DNA of 64,000 nt from assembly GCF_005517195.1 (NCBI RefSeq), contig NZ_CP040244.1, positions 562,501 through 626,500 on the forward strand. Reading direction: 5' to 3'. Below are positions 54,558 through 62,682 of the stretch, in pieces. The position numbers were made by a program, and so were the translations under genes. Under the pieces are notes generated by a model. The model worked only from the letters and a program-made list of their open reading frames with translations, was not told where the DNA came from and did not search any database. Positions within the stretch are counted from its first letter, which is position 1. The number at the start of each line of letters is the position of its first letter. This DNA is from Streptomyces vilmorinianum (GTDB lineage: Bacteria > Actinomycetota > Actinomycetes > Streptomycetales > Streptomycetaceae).

Positions 54558-55466
54558 TCATCCGGTGGTGATCGCGTCGAGCTGGGCGCGCAGATACGTG
54601 TGGGACTCGATGCCGGCGAGGGTGGTTCCCGGGTCGCACTCGTAGAAGTACACCAGCGACATCAGCTCCTCGGCGGGTGCGTCGGCGGGCGGCGGCAGGA
54701 CCCGGTGGCGCCCGGAGCGCCAGCGTCCGGCCGTCCAACGCGCCATCAGGTCCCCGATGTTGATCGTGAACGCCTCGGGGTCGTACGGGGCGTCCTGCCA
54801 GCCGCCCGAGTCGGTGAACACCTGCAGGCCGCCCTTGCCCGCCTGCCGGTCCAGGACCGTGACCGTGCCGAAGTCGGTGTGCGGGCCGATCCGGAACTGG
54901 CCGGGCTCCGGCTCGCCGGTCCGCTCCCGCCCCGGATACCAGTTGACGTTGAAGCCGAAGGTGGGGTGACCGGTGTGCCGGGTGAAGAAGTCCCGGTCCT
55001 CGCCGAGGGCCGTGCCGAGCAGCTCCAGGATCCGGTCCGAGAGCGCACGCATCAGCGCCAGATACGTCTCCACCAGCGGCTTCAGCTCGGGTGCCTCGGC
55101 GGGCCAGGTGTTCGGCAGGAACCATTCGGCGTCCACGGCCGCGTCCCCGGTCGGCTCCTCCGCCGCGAAGGAGAGCGACTCCTTCAGGTCGGGCGGGGTC
55201 GCCGTCCCCTCCGCGTACCCGTTGGCCTCCGCGCCCGGCCCGAGCCAGCCGCGTCCGCCGACCTTCACCGCGTACGGCTCCTTGAGGGCGGCCGGGAGGT
55301 GGAAGAAGCGCCGGGCGACGGCACGGATCTCCCGGCGCAGCCCCGGCTCGACACCATGCCCGGTGACCAGCAGGAAGCCGGCCTCGCGCAGGGCGCGGTC
55401 GATCGCGGGCAGCTGCCCGGCGGGGTCCGCGGCCAGATCGATCGTCGGAATGCTCGACTCACTCAT
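54558..55466 (-). CDS. 2-oxoglutarate/Fe(II)-dependent oxygenase (isopenicillin N synthase family)
   Basis: 302 residues. The family N-terminal DIOX_N block is IPTIDLAADP through FLLVTGHGVEPGLRREIRAVARRFFHLP. The iron ligands are in GPHTDFGTVTVL (HxD) and GRHRVLPPP (second histidine). FGFNVNWYPG is also typical. These enzymes hydroxylate or oxidise small molecules using 2-oxoglutarate and O2. Its start overlaps the cytosine-deaminase stop by eight bases, so both are made together; a role in pyrimidine or purine base oxidation is inferred. It is not a biosynthetic-cluster gene in this context. Confidence 0.88.
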   Translation of the reverse strand: MSESSIPTIDLAADPAGQLPAIDRALREAGFLLVTGHGVEPGLRREIRAVARRFFHLPAALKEPYAVKVGGRGWLGPGAEANGYAEGTATPPDLKESLSFAAEEPTGDAAVDAEWFLPNTWPAEAPELKPLVETYLALMRALSDRILELLGTALGEDRDFFTRHTGHPTFGFNVNWYPGRERTGEPEPGQFRIGPHTDFGTVTVLDRQAGKGGLQVFTDSGGWQDAPYDPEAFTINIGDLMARWTAGRWRSGRHRVLPPPADAPAEELMSLVYFYECDPGTTLAGIESHTYLRAQLDAITTG

Positions 55467-55911
55467 CGCCGATGTCCTCGTTCCAGAGCGCCGGATGCTT
55501 CTCGATGAACTCCCGCATCAGGGCGGTGCATTCGGGGTCGTCGAGCACCAGGACCTCCACCCCGTGCTCCGCGAGCCAGTCGTGCCCGCCGTGGAAGGTC
55601 TCCGCCTCGCCGACGACCACCCGCGAGATCCCGAACTGGCGCACCAGGCCGGAGCAGTACCAGCAGGGGGAGAGGGTCGTCACCATCGTCGTCCCCCGGT
55701 ACGAGCGCTGCCGGCCGGCCGCCCGGAAGGCGGCGGTCTCCGCGTGCGTCGACGGGTCCCCGTCCTGCACGCGCCGGTTGTGCCCCCGCCCGAGCAGCGT
55801 CCCGTCGGCCGCGTAGAGCGCGGCCCCGATCGGGATCCCGCCCTCGGCGAGCCCGGCCCGAGCCTCGTCGAGGGCGGTGGTGAGCCACTTGCGGGCCTGT
55901 TCCTGATCCAT
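55459..55911 (-). CDS. Yeast-type cytosine/nucleobase deaminase
   Basis: 150 residues. A zinc CDA-fold deaminase: THAETAA carries zinc ligand H56 and the proton-shuttling E58, and TTLSPCWYCSG carries C83 and C86. The C-terminus reads RVVVGEAETFHGGHDWLAEHG-type sequence and ends WNEDIGDE, which resembles the ending of yeast Fcy1 cytosine deaminase rather than the unrelated E. coli CodA. It likely converts cytosine (or a related base) to uracil plus ammonia. It is coupled to the downstream 2OG oxygenase. Confidence 0.85.
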   Translation of the reverse strand: MDQEQARKWLTTALDEARAGLAEGGIPIGAALYAADGTLLGRGHNRRVQDGDPSTHAETAAFRAAGRQRSYRGTTMVTTLSPCWYCSGLVRQFGISRVVVGEAETFHGGHDWLAEHGVEVLVLDDPECTALMREFIEKHPALWNEDIGDE

Positions 55912-55942
55912 GCGGAGAGCCTTTCCCGCCGGACCGGGGCCG

Positions 55943-56095
55943 TCACACCTGTTGGTGGCCGTCGTCCGTCGGCAGCGGATCGACGACGAAGGTGCCCTTG
56001 CCGTGAACGGTCAGGATCAGGCCCCGCTCGCGCAGGACCCGGGCCGCGCGGCGCACCAGAGGTGACCGGGCCCCGTCGAGGAGCGTCGCCTGCTG
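55943..56095 (-). pseudogene. C-terminal remnant of a GntR-type winged helix protein
   Basis: On the minus strand a frame ending at TGA 55943 reads VRRAARVLRERGLILTVHGK and then GTFVVDPLP. This is the recognition-helix and wing part of a GntR helix-turn-helix (the G-K-G-T-F-V-V wing is diagnostic). The frame has no start codon and loses similarity upstream, where it runs into the end of the HAAS-domain gene. It looks like the tail of a decayed regulator, possibly of the deaminase/oxygenase pair. Confidence 0.6.
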
Positions 56096-56130
56096 TCCTG
56101 CCCTGACGCCCCGGACGAAGAGGGTTCCGG

Positions 56131-56733
56131 TCAGGCGCGGCGGACCCGCCAGAGCCAGGTCGCCGTGCCGGTCAGCAGGGCGAGCATCGCCAGGTTGGCC
56201 AGGAGGGCCGGGCCGTCGCCCGCCGGGCCGCCGCTGGACAGGTTCCAGGTGGCGACGGCGACGCTCGGCAGGACGGCGGCAAGGAGGACGCCGGTGGTCT
56301 TCTGGACGGCGGTCCAGTGCACCGAGGTGCAGAGAAGCACCGCGCCGACGACGCGGAACAGGACGCCGAACAGGGGGCCGGGGTGGTCGGGGAAGGCCAT
56401 CATGAAGGGCAGCGAGAGGGTGAGCATCAGGAGTGGTGCCAGGGGGTGCACCTTGCCGCGCCGGGCGGGTGCGCCGACACCGCCCGGGGTCGAGGTCCCG
56501 GCCCGGGCGGCCCCGTTCCCCGCCTCGGCCAGCGCCGTCGCCGCGATCGTGCGGGGGTCCCCCAACTGCGCCAGGACCTCGCCGATCGCGGCGTCGGGGC
56601 GCTCGGCGCGCGTCACCTCGATGTGTTCGGCCAGGTCGGCGAGGAGTTCCTGGCGACGGTCGGCAGGGAGTGCGGAAGCCTCGCGCTCGACGGTGGAGAG
56701 GTAGTCGCGTACGGGGTCGGCGGAGGACTTCAT
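56131..56733 (-). CDS. HAAS-domain (DUF1700-like) membrane protein, partner of PadR
   Basis: 200 residues from ATG 56733. The N-terminal 75 residues are a HAAS signalling domain (VRDYLSTVEREASALPADRRQELLADLAEHIEV; IGEVLAQLGDPRTIAATAL). Then come four membrane helices (PLLMLTLSLPFMMAF; GVLFRVVGAVLLCTSV; TGVLLAAVLPSVAVATW; LLANLAMLALLTGTATWLW). HAAS proteins are regularly encoded right after PadR regulators, as here: the start overlaps the padR stop by four bases. The pair probably controls a membrane-stress or transport response. Confidence 0.87.
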   Translation of the reverse strand: MKSSADPVRDYLSTVEREASALPADRRQELLADLAEHIEVTRAERPDAAIGEVLAQLGDPRTIAATALAEAGNGAARAGTSTPGGVGAPARRGKVHPLAPLLMLTLSLPFMMAFPDHPGPLFGVLFRVVGAVLLCTSVHWTAVQKTTGVLLAAVLPSVAVATWNLSSGGPAGDGPALLANLAMLALLTGTATWLWRVRRA

Positions 56734-57104
56734 GCGGGGTCTCCCGTGGAGGGGGGCGGGGTGGTCAGGAACGCGTCGACGGCGTTGCGGAAGCCGGGCC
56801 AGACGCGGGTGAACTCGTCGAGCGCGGCCCGGCCGCTGTCGGTGAGCGCGTAGTAGCGACGGGGCGGTCCGGAGGCGGACTCCTGCCACGTGGTGGTGAC
56901 CAGGTCGTCGCGGCGGAGCCGGGAGAGCAGCGGGTAGACCGTGCCCTGACTGGTGGCCAGGGCGCCGGAGTCCTCCAGGGCGCGGAGGAGTTCCACGCCG
57001 TAGCGGGGGCGGTCCCGCATCAGGGCGAGGACGCAGTACTCCAGGACACCCTTGCGCAGCTGGGCGGCTGCCCGGGCCTGCTTGGTCGAATCACCTGGTT
57101 CCAT
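56730..57104 (-). CDS. PadR-family transcriptional regulator
   Basis: 124 residues from ATG 57104. The PadR winged helix is complete: LRKGVLEYCVLALMRDRPRYGVELLRALEDSGALATSQGTVYPLLSRLRRDDLVTTTWQES by its parts, including the GTVYPLLSRL recognition helix and the wing (GPPRRYYALTDSGRAAL). On the minus strand TATCTT ends seven bases before the ATG, so the mRNA may be leaderless. A near-palindrome covers the start codon, consistent with autorepression. It is followed by the HAAS gene. Confidence 0.9.
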   Translation of the reverse strand: MEPGDSTKQARAAAQLRKGVLEYCVLALMRDRPRYGVELLRALEDSGALATSQGTVYPLLSRLRRDDLVTTTWQESASGPPRRYYALTDSGRAALDEFTRVWPGFRNAVDAFLTTPPPSTGDPA

Positions 57105-57113
57105 GCCATGCAA
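57099..57113. promoter_or_regulatory. Putative PadR operator over its own start
   Basis: TTCCATGCCATGCAA is a near-perfect 15-bp dyad (one mismatched pair) covering the padR ATG and touching the -10 box TATCTT. Confidence 0.45.
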
Positions 57114-57329
57114 GATACCCGGCGGGGCAAGTGTCTGGAAAGGGGTGCCGCCACGGAGGGAGAGACACCGGCCGGGAGGTGACGTCGAGTCGCGCGGGTC
57201 GGCCGGGGCCGGGGTCCTCACGTGTCGGCGTCCGTCCCCACCTCGTACGGGAAGCGGGCGAGGTCCCCTCCGGTGTCAGGGTGCCCCGGTGCCAACTTCG
57301 CCTTCCCCGGCGGTATTCCGGCCCCATCG

Positions 57330-57357
57330 GTCCTGCCGATGGGCCCATCGGCAGGAC
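57330..57357. promoter_or_regulatory. 28-bp perfect palindrome upstream of the EamA transporter
   Basis: The arms GTCCTGCCGATGGG (57330-57343) and CCCATCGGCAGGAC (57344-57357) meet with no loop. An extra direct copy of CCCATCGG lies at 57323-57330. It is 51 bases before the ATG at 57409 in a 304-bp gene-free gap (57105-57408). With no loop it suits a dimeric operator better than a terminator. Confidence 0.65.
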
Positions 57358-57408
57358 GCCCCACTGGCTCGTGGACCGGCCGGGTCGGGTCTCCGTAGCG
57401 TCACTGCC

Positions 57409-58341
57409 ATGAGAAACGAGCGCGGAACGCAGACCAGGGGAACCATCGAACTGACCCTCGCCATGGTGCTCTCCGGCACCCTCGGCATCTTCGTCGTCGA
57501 GTCCGGGGCGTCGCCCTTCAACGTGGTGTTCTTCCGGTGCCTCTTCGGGGCCGCCGCCCTCGGCGCGTACAGCCTGGCCCGCGGCTACTTCACCGGGCAC
57601 GGCCTCACGCCGAAGAAGCTCGGACTCGCCGCGCTGGGCGGGGTGTTCATCGTCTTCAACTGGGTCCTGCTCTTCGAGGCGTACGAGGCCACCTCGATCT
57701 CCTTCGCCACCGTCGTCTACCACACGCAGCCGTTCTTCCTGGTGGTGCTCGGCGCGGTGATGTTCCGGGAGCGGATCACGGCCGCCAAGTTCGGCTGGCT
57801 CGCCGTCGCCTTCATCGGGCTCGTCCTCGTCTCCGGCATCCGGCCCGGGGACACCGCCTCCCTCAAGGGGCTCGGACTCGCGCTCGGCGCCGCCGTGCTC
57901 TACGCCCTGTCGACCATCGTCACCAAGCGGATCACCGGCGTGCGGCCCCACCTGATCGCCCTCGTGCAGGTCCTCGTCGGCATCCCGCTGCTGCTGCCCT
58001 TCGCCGACTTCGGGGCGGCGGCCGGCCTCGGTGCCGGATGGGGCTGGCTCGCCGGGCTCGGGCTCATCCACACCGGGCTCATGTACGTGCTGATGTACGC
58101 GGCCTACCAGAAGCTGCCCACCGCGAAGATCGCCGTGCTCGCCTTCACCTACCCGGCCGTCGCGATGTTCGCCGACTGGGCGGTGTACGGGCACCACATC
58201 GGCCTCGTCCAGGCGCTCGGCGTCCCGCTGATCGTGCTCGCGAGCCTCAAGGTGACTCTCGTACGAGCCGCCGCGCCTGCTCCACGAACAGCCGCACATG
58301 CGCCGGAAGCCGCTTCCCCCGCCGCCACGCGATCTGCGTGA
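57409..58341 (+). CDS. EamA/DMT-family transporter
   Basis: 310 residues from ATG 57409, with ten hydrophobic segments in two EamA repeats (LTLAMVLSGTLGIFVVESG through FGWLAVAFIGLVLVSG; GLGLALGAAVLYALSTIV through GVPLIVLASLKVTLV). The RxRF-like FFRCLFGAAALG and FRERITAAKFGWLAV motifs are typical of drug/metabolite exporters. The substrate is unknown. Its last 95 bases overlap the convergent LysR gene. A 28-bp palindrome lies upstream. Confidence 0.9.
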   Translation: MRNERGTQTRGTIELTLAMVLSGTLGIFVVESGASPFNVVFFRCLFGAAALGAYSLARGYFTGHGLTPKKLGLAALGGVFIVFNWVLLFEAYEATSISFATVVYHTQPFFLVVLGAVMFRERITAAKFGWLAVAFIGLVLVSGIRPGDTASLKGLGLALGAAVLYALSTIVTKRITGVRPHLIALVQVLVGIPLLLPFADFGAAAGLGAGWGWLAGLGLIHTGLMYVLMYAAYQKLPTAKIAVLAFTYPAVAMFADWAVYGHHIGLVQALGVPLIVLASLKVTLVRAAAPAPRTAAHAPEAASPAATRSA

Positions 58342-59128
58342 AGACGGAGAACGGCGGCTCCCAGTCCAGCTCCACCAGAGCCCCGGACGCCAGCTCCTCG
58401 GAGACGGCGATCCGGGGCAGCAGCGCGATCCCGAGACCGCTCGCCACGCCCCGCTTGGTCGCCTCGAGCGTGCCGAACTCCGTGAACGGCGGCGCCCACT
58501 CCCGTAGTTCCGCCTCGAACAGGTCGCGATACGGGCACCCCGGCTCGGTCCCCACCAGCTGTGCGGCCGCCAGGTCCGCGTCCTTCAGGCCCGTACGCCC
58601 GGCCAGCCCGTGCCGGGGCGAGGCCACCAGGACCAGCGGCTCCTGGCTGAGGATCTCGCTCTCCAGACCGGCGTGCTCGGTCGCGGGGTCGATCAGGAAG
58701 CCGATGTCGTACGTCCCCTGGCGCAGCGCCTGCCGGGTCTCGTCACCGAGCGTGGGGCGCAGCGAGAGCCGCACCTTCGGGTAGCGGTGGTGGAAGAGCT
58801 CCAGGAGCGGCGGCAGCCGGTAGGAGGTGAGCGACTCCATCGTGCCGACGGCGATCGTCCCGGCCGGCTCCTCGGTCTCCACGACCGCCGCCCGCGCCTC
58901 CTCGGACAGCTCGATGATCCTGCGGGCGTACGGCAGGAGCCGCTCACCGGCCTCGGTCAGCCGGATGCGGCTGCCGAGGCGCTCGAAGAGCTCCACGCCG
59001 AGGGAGGACTCCAGGGAGCGGATCTGGCTGGTGACGCTGGACTGGGCGTACCGCAGCTCGGTGGCGGCCCGGGTGAAGCTCAGGACGGTCGCGACCTTCT
59101 CGAAGGTGACCAGGAGCCGCAGCTCCAT
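58247..59128 (-). CDS. LysR-family transcriptional regulator
   Basis: 293 residues from ATG 59128. The N-terminal helix-turn-helix is classic: LLVTFEKVATVLSFTRAATELRYAQSSVTSQIRSLESSLGVELFER. The periplasmic-binding-like effector domain covers 90-290 (TIAVGTMESLTSYRLPPLLELFHHRYPKVRLSL; YDIGFLIDP; LVLVASPRHGLAG; VASGLGIALLPRIAV). Its ATG shares a base with the stop of the upstream PLDc_N gene. It is convergent with, and overlaps, the EamA transporter gene, its plausible target through the palindrome at 57330. Confidence 0.92.
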   Translation of the reverse strand: MELRLLVTFEKVATVLSFTRAATELRYAQSSVTSQIRSLESSLGVELFERLGSRIRLTEAGERLLPYARRIIELSEEARAAVVETEEPAGTIAVGTMESLTSYRLPPLLELFHHRYPKVRLSLRPTLGDETRQALRQGTYDIGFLIDPATEHAGLESEILSQEPLVLVASPRHGLAGRTGLKDADLAAAQLVGTEPGCPYRDLFEAELREWAPPFTEFGTLEATKRGVASGLGIALLPRIAVSEELASGALVELDWEPPFSVFTQIAWRRGKRLPAHVRLFVEQARRLVRESP

Positions 59129-59514
59129 CACTGGTCCTTGTCGCCGTCCTGCTCGCGCTTCTTCAGCTCCTCCTCGCGGCGGCGCAGGTCCGCCTCCCAG
59201 TCCTTGAGGAGGGACTCGTCCTTCTTGTTCTCGTCGCGGAGGGACTTGAGGAAGTCGGGGTTGTCGTCGGGGGCGACCCACTCGGTGCGGTGGTTGCGGT
59301 GCCACTCGGAGGGCGTACGGCCGCCGGCGGGGGACTTGCGCGTCTTGCCGACAGCGAACCAGACGATCGACCCGGCCACGGGGAACAGCAGGATGAGGAA
59401 GACCCAGACCACCTTCGGCAGGTACTTGGCCTCGTCGTCGGGGGTGGTGACGCAGTCGATGCAGGCATAGATCGCCAGCGCCAACGGCAGGATGATCATT
59501 AGCGCCCTGAGCAT
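59128..59514 (-). CDS. PLDc_N-domain membrane protein
   Basis: 128 residues. Two membrane helices (LMIILPLALAIYACIDCV and VVWVFLILLFPVAGSIVWFAVG) form the phospholipase D-nuclease N-terminal domain, which here stands alone. A cytoplasmic tail is strongly charged and coiled-coil-like (LRDENKKDESLLKDWEADLRRREEELKKRE). It has no catalytic PLD motif. Its stop overlaps the LysR start (TGATG), so the two are coupled. The function is unknown. Confidence 0.87.
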   Translation of the reverse strand: MLRALMIILPLALAIYACIDCVTTPDDEAKYLPKVVWVFLILLFPVAGSIVWFAVGKTRKSPAGGRTPSEWHRNHRTEWVAPDDNPDFLKSLRDENKKDESLLKDWEADLRRREEELKKREQDGDKDQ

Positions 59515-59603
59515 GTGGGACAGCCCCCTGGAAGCGATGGCGGGGCTCGTTTCGACGGCCCCGGTGACAGGCCCAGCCTAGCCGGTGACCGATACTGGCC
59601 CCT

Positions 59604-61055
59604 ATGGCTTACGACGATCTCCGCTCGCTGCTCAGGGCCCTTGAGCGCGAAGGCGACCTCAAGCGCATCAAGGCCGAAGTCGATCCGTACCTGGAGGTCG
59701 GGGAGATCGTCGACCGGGTGAACAAGGCGGGAGGTCCGGCGCTCCTCTTCGAGAACGTCAAGGGCTCCGCCATGCCGCTCGCGATGAACGTCTTCGGGAC
59801 GGACCGCCGGCTGCTGAAGGCGCTGGGCCTGAAGTCGTACGAGGAGATCAGCGAGAAGATCGGCGGGCTGCTCAAGCCGGAGCTGCCGCACGGTTTCGTC
59901 GGGGTGCGGGAGGCCTTCGGCAAGCTGGGCTCGATGGTGCACGTGCCGCCGAGGAAGGTGAAGGACGCGCCCGTCCAGGAGGTCGTCCTGACCGGGGACG
60001 ACGTGGACCTGGACCGGCTGCCGGCGCTGTTCACCTGGCCGAAGGACGGCGGGTCCTTCTTCAACCTGGGCCTGACGCACACCAAGCACCCGGAGACGGG
60101 GGTGCGGAACCTCGGTCTCTACCGGCTGCAGCGCCACGACAAGCGCACCATCGGGATGCACTGGCAGATCCACAAGGACAGCCGCAACCACTACGCGGTG
60201 GCGGCGGAGCGGGGCGAGCGGCTGCCGGTCGCGATCGCCTTCGGGTGCCCGCCGGCGGTGACGTACGCGTCGACGGCGCCGCTGCCGGGTGACATCGACG
60301 AGTACCTGTTCGCGGGCTTCGTGCAGGGCAAGCGGATCGAGATGGTCGACTGCAAGACGGTGCCGCTGCAGGTGCCGGCGAACGCGGAGGTCGTCATCGA
60401 GGGCTGGCTGGAGCCGGGCGAGATGCTTCCGGAGGGGCCGTTCGGCGACCACACGGGCTTCTACACGCCGCAGGAGCCGTTCCCCGCGCTGAAGATCGAC
60501 TGCGTGACGATGCGGAAGCGTCCGCTGCTGCAGTCGATCGTGGTGGGCCGGCCGCCGACGGAGGACGGCCCGCTGGGCCGCGCCACGGAGCGCTTCTTCC
60601 TGCCGCTGCTCAAGATCATCGTGCCGGACATCGTGGACTACCACCTGCCGGAGTCGGGCGGCTTCCACAACTGCGCGATCGTCTCGATCGACAAGAAGTA
60701 CCCGAAGCACGCGCAGAAGGTCATGCACGCCATCTGGGGCGCGCACATGATGTCGCTGACGAAGCTGATCATCGTGGTGGACAAGGACTGCGACGTGCAC
60801 GACCTGCACGAGGTCTCCTGGCGGGCCCTGGGCAACACGGACTACGCCCGCGACCTCACGGTCGTCGAGGGCCCGGTGGACCACCTGGACCACGCCTCGT
60901 ACCAGCAGTTCTGGGGCGGCAAGGCGGGCATCGACGCGACGAAGAAGCTCCCCGAGGAGGGCTACACCCGCGACGGCGGCTGGCCGGACATGGTGGAGTC
61001 GGACCCGTCGACGGCGGCCCTGGTGGACCGCCGCTGGAAGGAGTACGGGCTGTGA
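59604..61055 (+). CDS. mqnL: UbiD-family decarboxylase of menaquinone biosynthesis (MqnL-like)
   Basis: 483 residues. A prenylated-FMN-dependent decarboxylase: LRSLLRALEREGDLKRI at the start, GMHWQIHKDS, the acidic catalytic region in EGPFGDHTGFY with upstream arginine, and FHNCAIVSIDKKYPKHAQKVMHAIWG. The context with an UbiA prenyltransferase and UbiX places it in the late futalosine pathway, removing the carboxylate of prenylated 1,4-dihydroxy-6-naphthoate. The next gene overlaps its stop (GTGA). The assignment is by neighbourhood and family. Confidence 0.9.
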   Translation: MAYDDLRSLLRALEREGDLKRIKAEVDPYLEVGEIVDRVNKAGGPALLFENVKGSAMPLAMNVFGTDRRLLKALGLKSYEEISEKIGGLLKPELPHGFVGVREAFGKLGSMVHVPPRKVKDAPVQEVVLTGDDVDLDRLPALFTWPKDGGSFFNLGLTHTKHPETGVRNLGLYRLQRHDKRTIGMHWQIHKDSRNHYAVAAERGERLPVAIAFGCPPAVTYASTAPLPGDIDEYLFAGFVQGKRIEMVDCKTVPLQVPANAEVVIEGWLEPGEMLPEGPFGDHTGFYTPQEPFPALKIDCVTMRKRPLLQSIVVGRPPTEDGPLGRATERFFLPLLKIIVPDIVDYHLPESGGFHNCAIVSIDKKYPKHAQKVMHAIWGAHMMSLTKLIIVVDKDCDVHDLHEVSWRALGNTDYARDLTVVEGPVDHLDHASYQQFWGGKAGIDATKKLPEEGYTRDGGWPDMVESDPSTAALVDRRWKEYGL

Positions 61056-61444
61056 GCCCGGAGCTTCGGATCGGCGACGACGTCGCCTGGGTCGCGCTGG
61101 CGCATGACCCGGGTTCCTCGGAGGGCTGGCGGGTGACGGCGGACTGGGACGACGTGTTCTCGGCGGGTTTCGGCGCCTACCTGGACCTCGACGAGGTGGC
61201 TGCGTTCACGGACGCGTTGCGCGCGGGGCTCGAGAGCGGCGGGTCGTTCCGGCTGCCGGTGACCGAGGCGCGGAGCAACCCGCTGGAGCTCCAGTCGGTT
61301 CCGGTCGGGGACGGCTTCGCCTTCCACGTGCGGCTGACGCCGAAGGGGCACGACACGGGTGTCCACCTCGACCTGGAGATCGACCCCATGGACAGGGCCG
61401 AGCTGCGCACCCGCATCGAAGACTTCCGGAGGTTCCTCGGATGA
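61052..61444 (+). CDS. Small conserved protein between mqnL and mqnP
   Basis: 130 residues from GTG 61052. It has no signal peptide or membrane segment. It is acidic with beta-rich pieces (GDDVAWVALAHDPGSSEGWRVTADWDDV; FAFHVRLTPKGHDTGVHLDLEID) and a C-terminal helix (RAELRTRIEDFRRFLG). I do not recognise the family. It is overlapped by four bases at both ends, by mqnL (GTGA) and by mqnP (ATGA), so it is made in step with both and may assist the pathway. Confidence 0.75.
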   Translation: MSPELRIGDDVAWVALAHDPGSSEGWRVTADWDDVFSAGFGAYLDLDEVAAFTDALRAGLESGGSFRLPVTEARSNPLELQSVPVGDGFAFHVRLTPKGHDTGVHLDLEIDPMDRAELRTRIEDFRRFLG

Positions 61445-62364
61445 CGTCTGCCGCCGAGGGAGTTCTCGGTTCCGGGCCCGCTCCCGAGCCCACGGGCAAG
61501 GTGAAGGCCTTCCTGCGGCTCGTGATGATCGAGCACTCGGTGTTCGCGCTGCCGTTCGCGTACATCGCCTCGCTGACCGCGATGTTCCAGGTGGACCGGG
61601 ACATCCACTGGGTGACCCTGCTGCTCGTCACCCTCTGCATGGTCGGGCTGCGGACCTTCGCGATGGCCTGCAACCGGATCATCGACCGGGAGATCGACGC
61701 CCGTAATCCGCGCACCGCGGGACGGGAGCTGGTGACCGGGGCCGTGTCCGTGCGGTCCGCGTGGACCGGGGCGGGGATCGCGGTCGTCGTGTTCCTGGGG
61801 GCCGCGGCGCTGCTGAATCCGCTGTGTCTGGCGCTCGCGCCGCTCGCCGTCGTGCCGATGGTGGTCTACCCGTACGGGAAGAGGTTCACGAACTTCCCGC
61901 ACGCGATCCTCGGGCTCGCCCAGGCCATAGGGCCGATCGGGGCCTGGATCGCGGTGACCGGGGCGTGGTCCTGGGACGCGGTGATCCTGGGCCTGGCGGT
62001 CGGCGTCTGGATCGGCGGCTTCGACCTGATCTTCGCCTGCCAGGACGTCCAGGCGGACCGCGCCCACGGCGTCCTGTCCGTCCCGGCCCGCTTCGGCGTT
62101 CCGGCCGCGCTCTGGGGCGCGCGGGCCTCGGCGGTCGTCACGACCGGGCTGCTCGTCTGGTACGCGCTGGCGACGGACGCGGGGCTGTTCTTCTGGACCG
62201 GTCTGGTGATCGTGGTGGCGGCGTTCTGCTACGAGCACACGATCGTGAAGCCGCACGACCTGTCCCGCCTGAACCGCGCGTTCTTCACCACGAACGGCTT
62301 CATCGGGATCTCCCTCTTCGTGTGCGCGCTGCTCGACCTGCTGGTGCGCGGCCTGACCGTGTAG
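61441..62364 (+). CDS. mqnP: UbiA-family prenyltransferase (MqnP-like)
   Basis: 307 residues. A membrane prenyltransferase with about nine helices and the two aspartate-rich Mg-diphosphate motifs: NRIIDREIDARN and DLIFACQDVQADRAHG. MqnP joins a polyprenyl chain to 1,4-dihydroxy-6-naphthoate in the futalosine route to menaquinone. It is translationally coupled to the preceding small gene. The toxin-antitoxin pair follows 45 bases later. Confidence 0.92.
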   Translation: MTSAAEGVLGSGPAPEPTGKVKAFLRLVMIEHSVFALPFAYIASLTAMFQVDRDIHWVTLLLVTLCMVGLRTFAMACNRIIDREIDARNPRTAGRELVTGAVSVRSAWTGAGIAVVVFLGAAALLNPLCLALAPLAVVPMVVYPYGKRFTNFPHAILGLAQAIGPIGAWIAVTGAWSWDAVILGLAVGVWIGGFDLIFACQDVQADRAHGVLSVPARFGVPAALWGARASAVVTTGLLVWYALATDAGLFFWTGLVIVVAAFCYEHTIVKPHDLSRLNRAFFTTNGFIGISLFVCALLDLLVRGLTV

Positions 62365-62409
62365 TTCGAACGGCCACCGTACGGACCCGCAGGTGTGTAC
62401 AGTTTCTTC

Positions 62410-62682
62410 ATGGATACGTATCCGCTCGTGGAGGCCCGCAACCAGCTGGGACAGCTGGTGGGCCGGGTCCGCCACGGCCACGAACACATCCTCATCAGTG
62501 AGTACGGGAAGCCGGCGGCGGCTCTCGTGCCGATAGACGAACTCGAGGAGCTCCAGCGCTTCCGGGACGAGGCGGACATCGCGGAGGCCAGGCGCCGCGA
62601 GGCGGATCCCGGCGGGCCGCGGCTCGATCACGACGCGTTCATGGCACAGCTGGAGGCTGAGGACAGGCAGGCCGAACGGTGA
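62410..62682 (+). CDS. Phd/YefM-type antitoxin
   Basis: 90 residues from ATG 62410. The DNA-binding Phd fold is clear: YPLVEARNQLGQLVGRVRHGHEHILISEYGKPAAALVPIDELEELQ by its ends. The C-terminal half is a charged helix that would wrap the toxin. TACAGT at 62398-62403 ends six bases before the ATG with no ribosome site, so the transcript is likely leaderless. The RelE toxin gene overlaps its stop (GTGA). It sits inside the menaquinone gene set. Confidence 0.9.
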   Translation: MDTYPLVEARNQLGQLVGRVRHGHEHILISEYGKPAAALVPIDELEELQRFRDEADIAEARRREADPGGPRLDHDAFMAQLEAEDRQAER

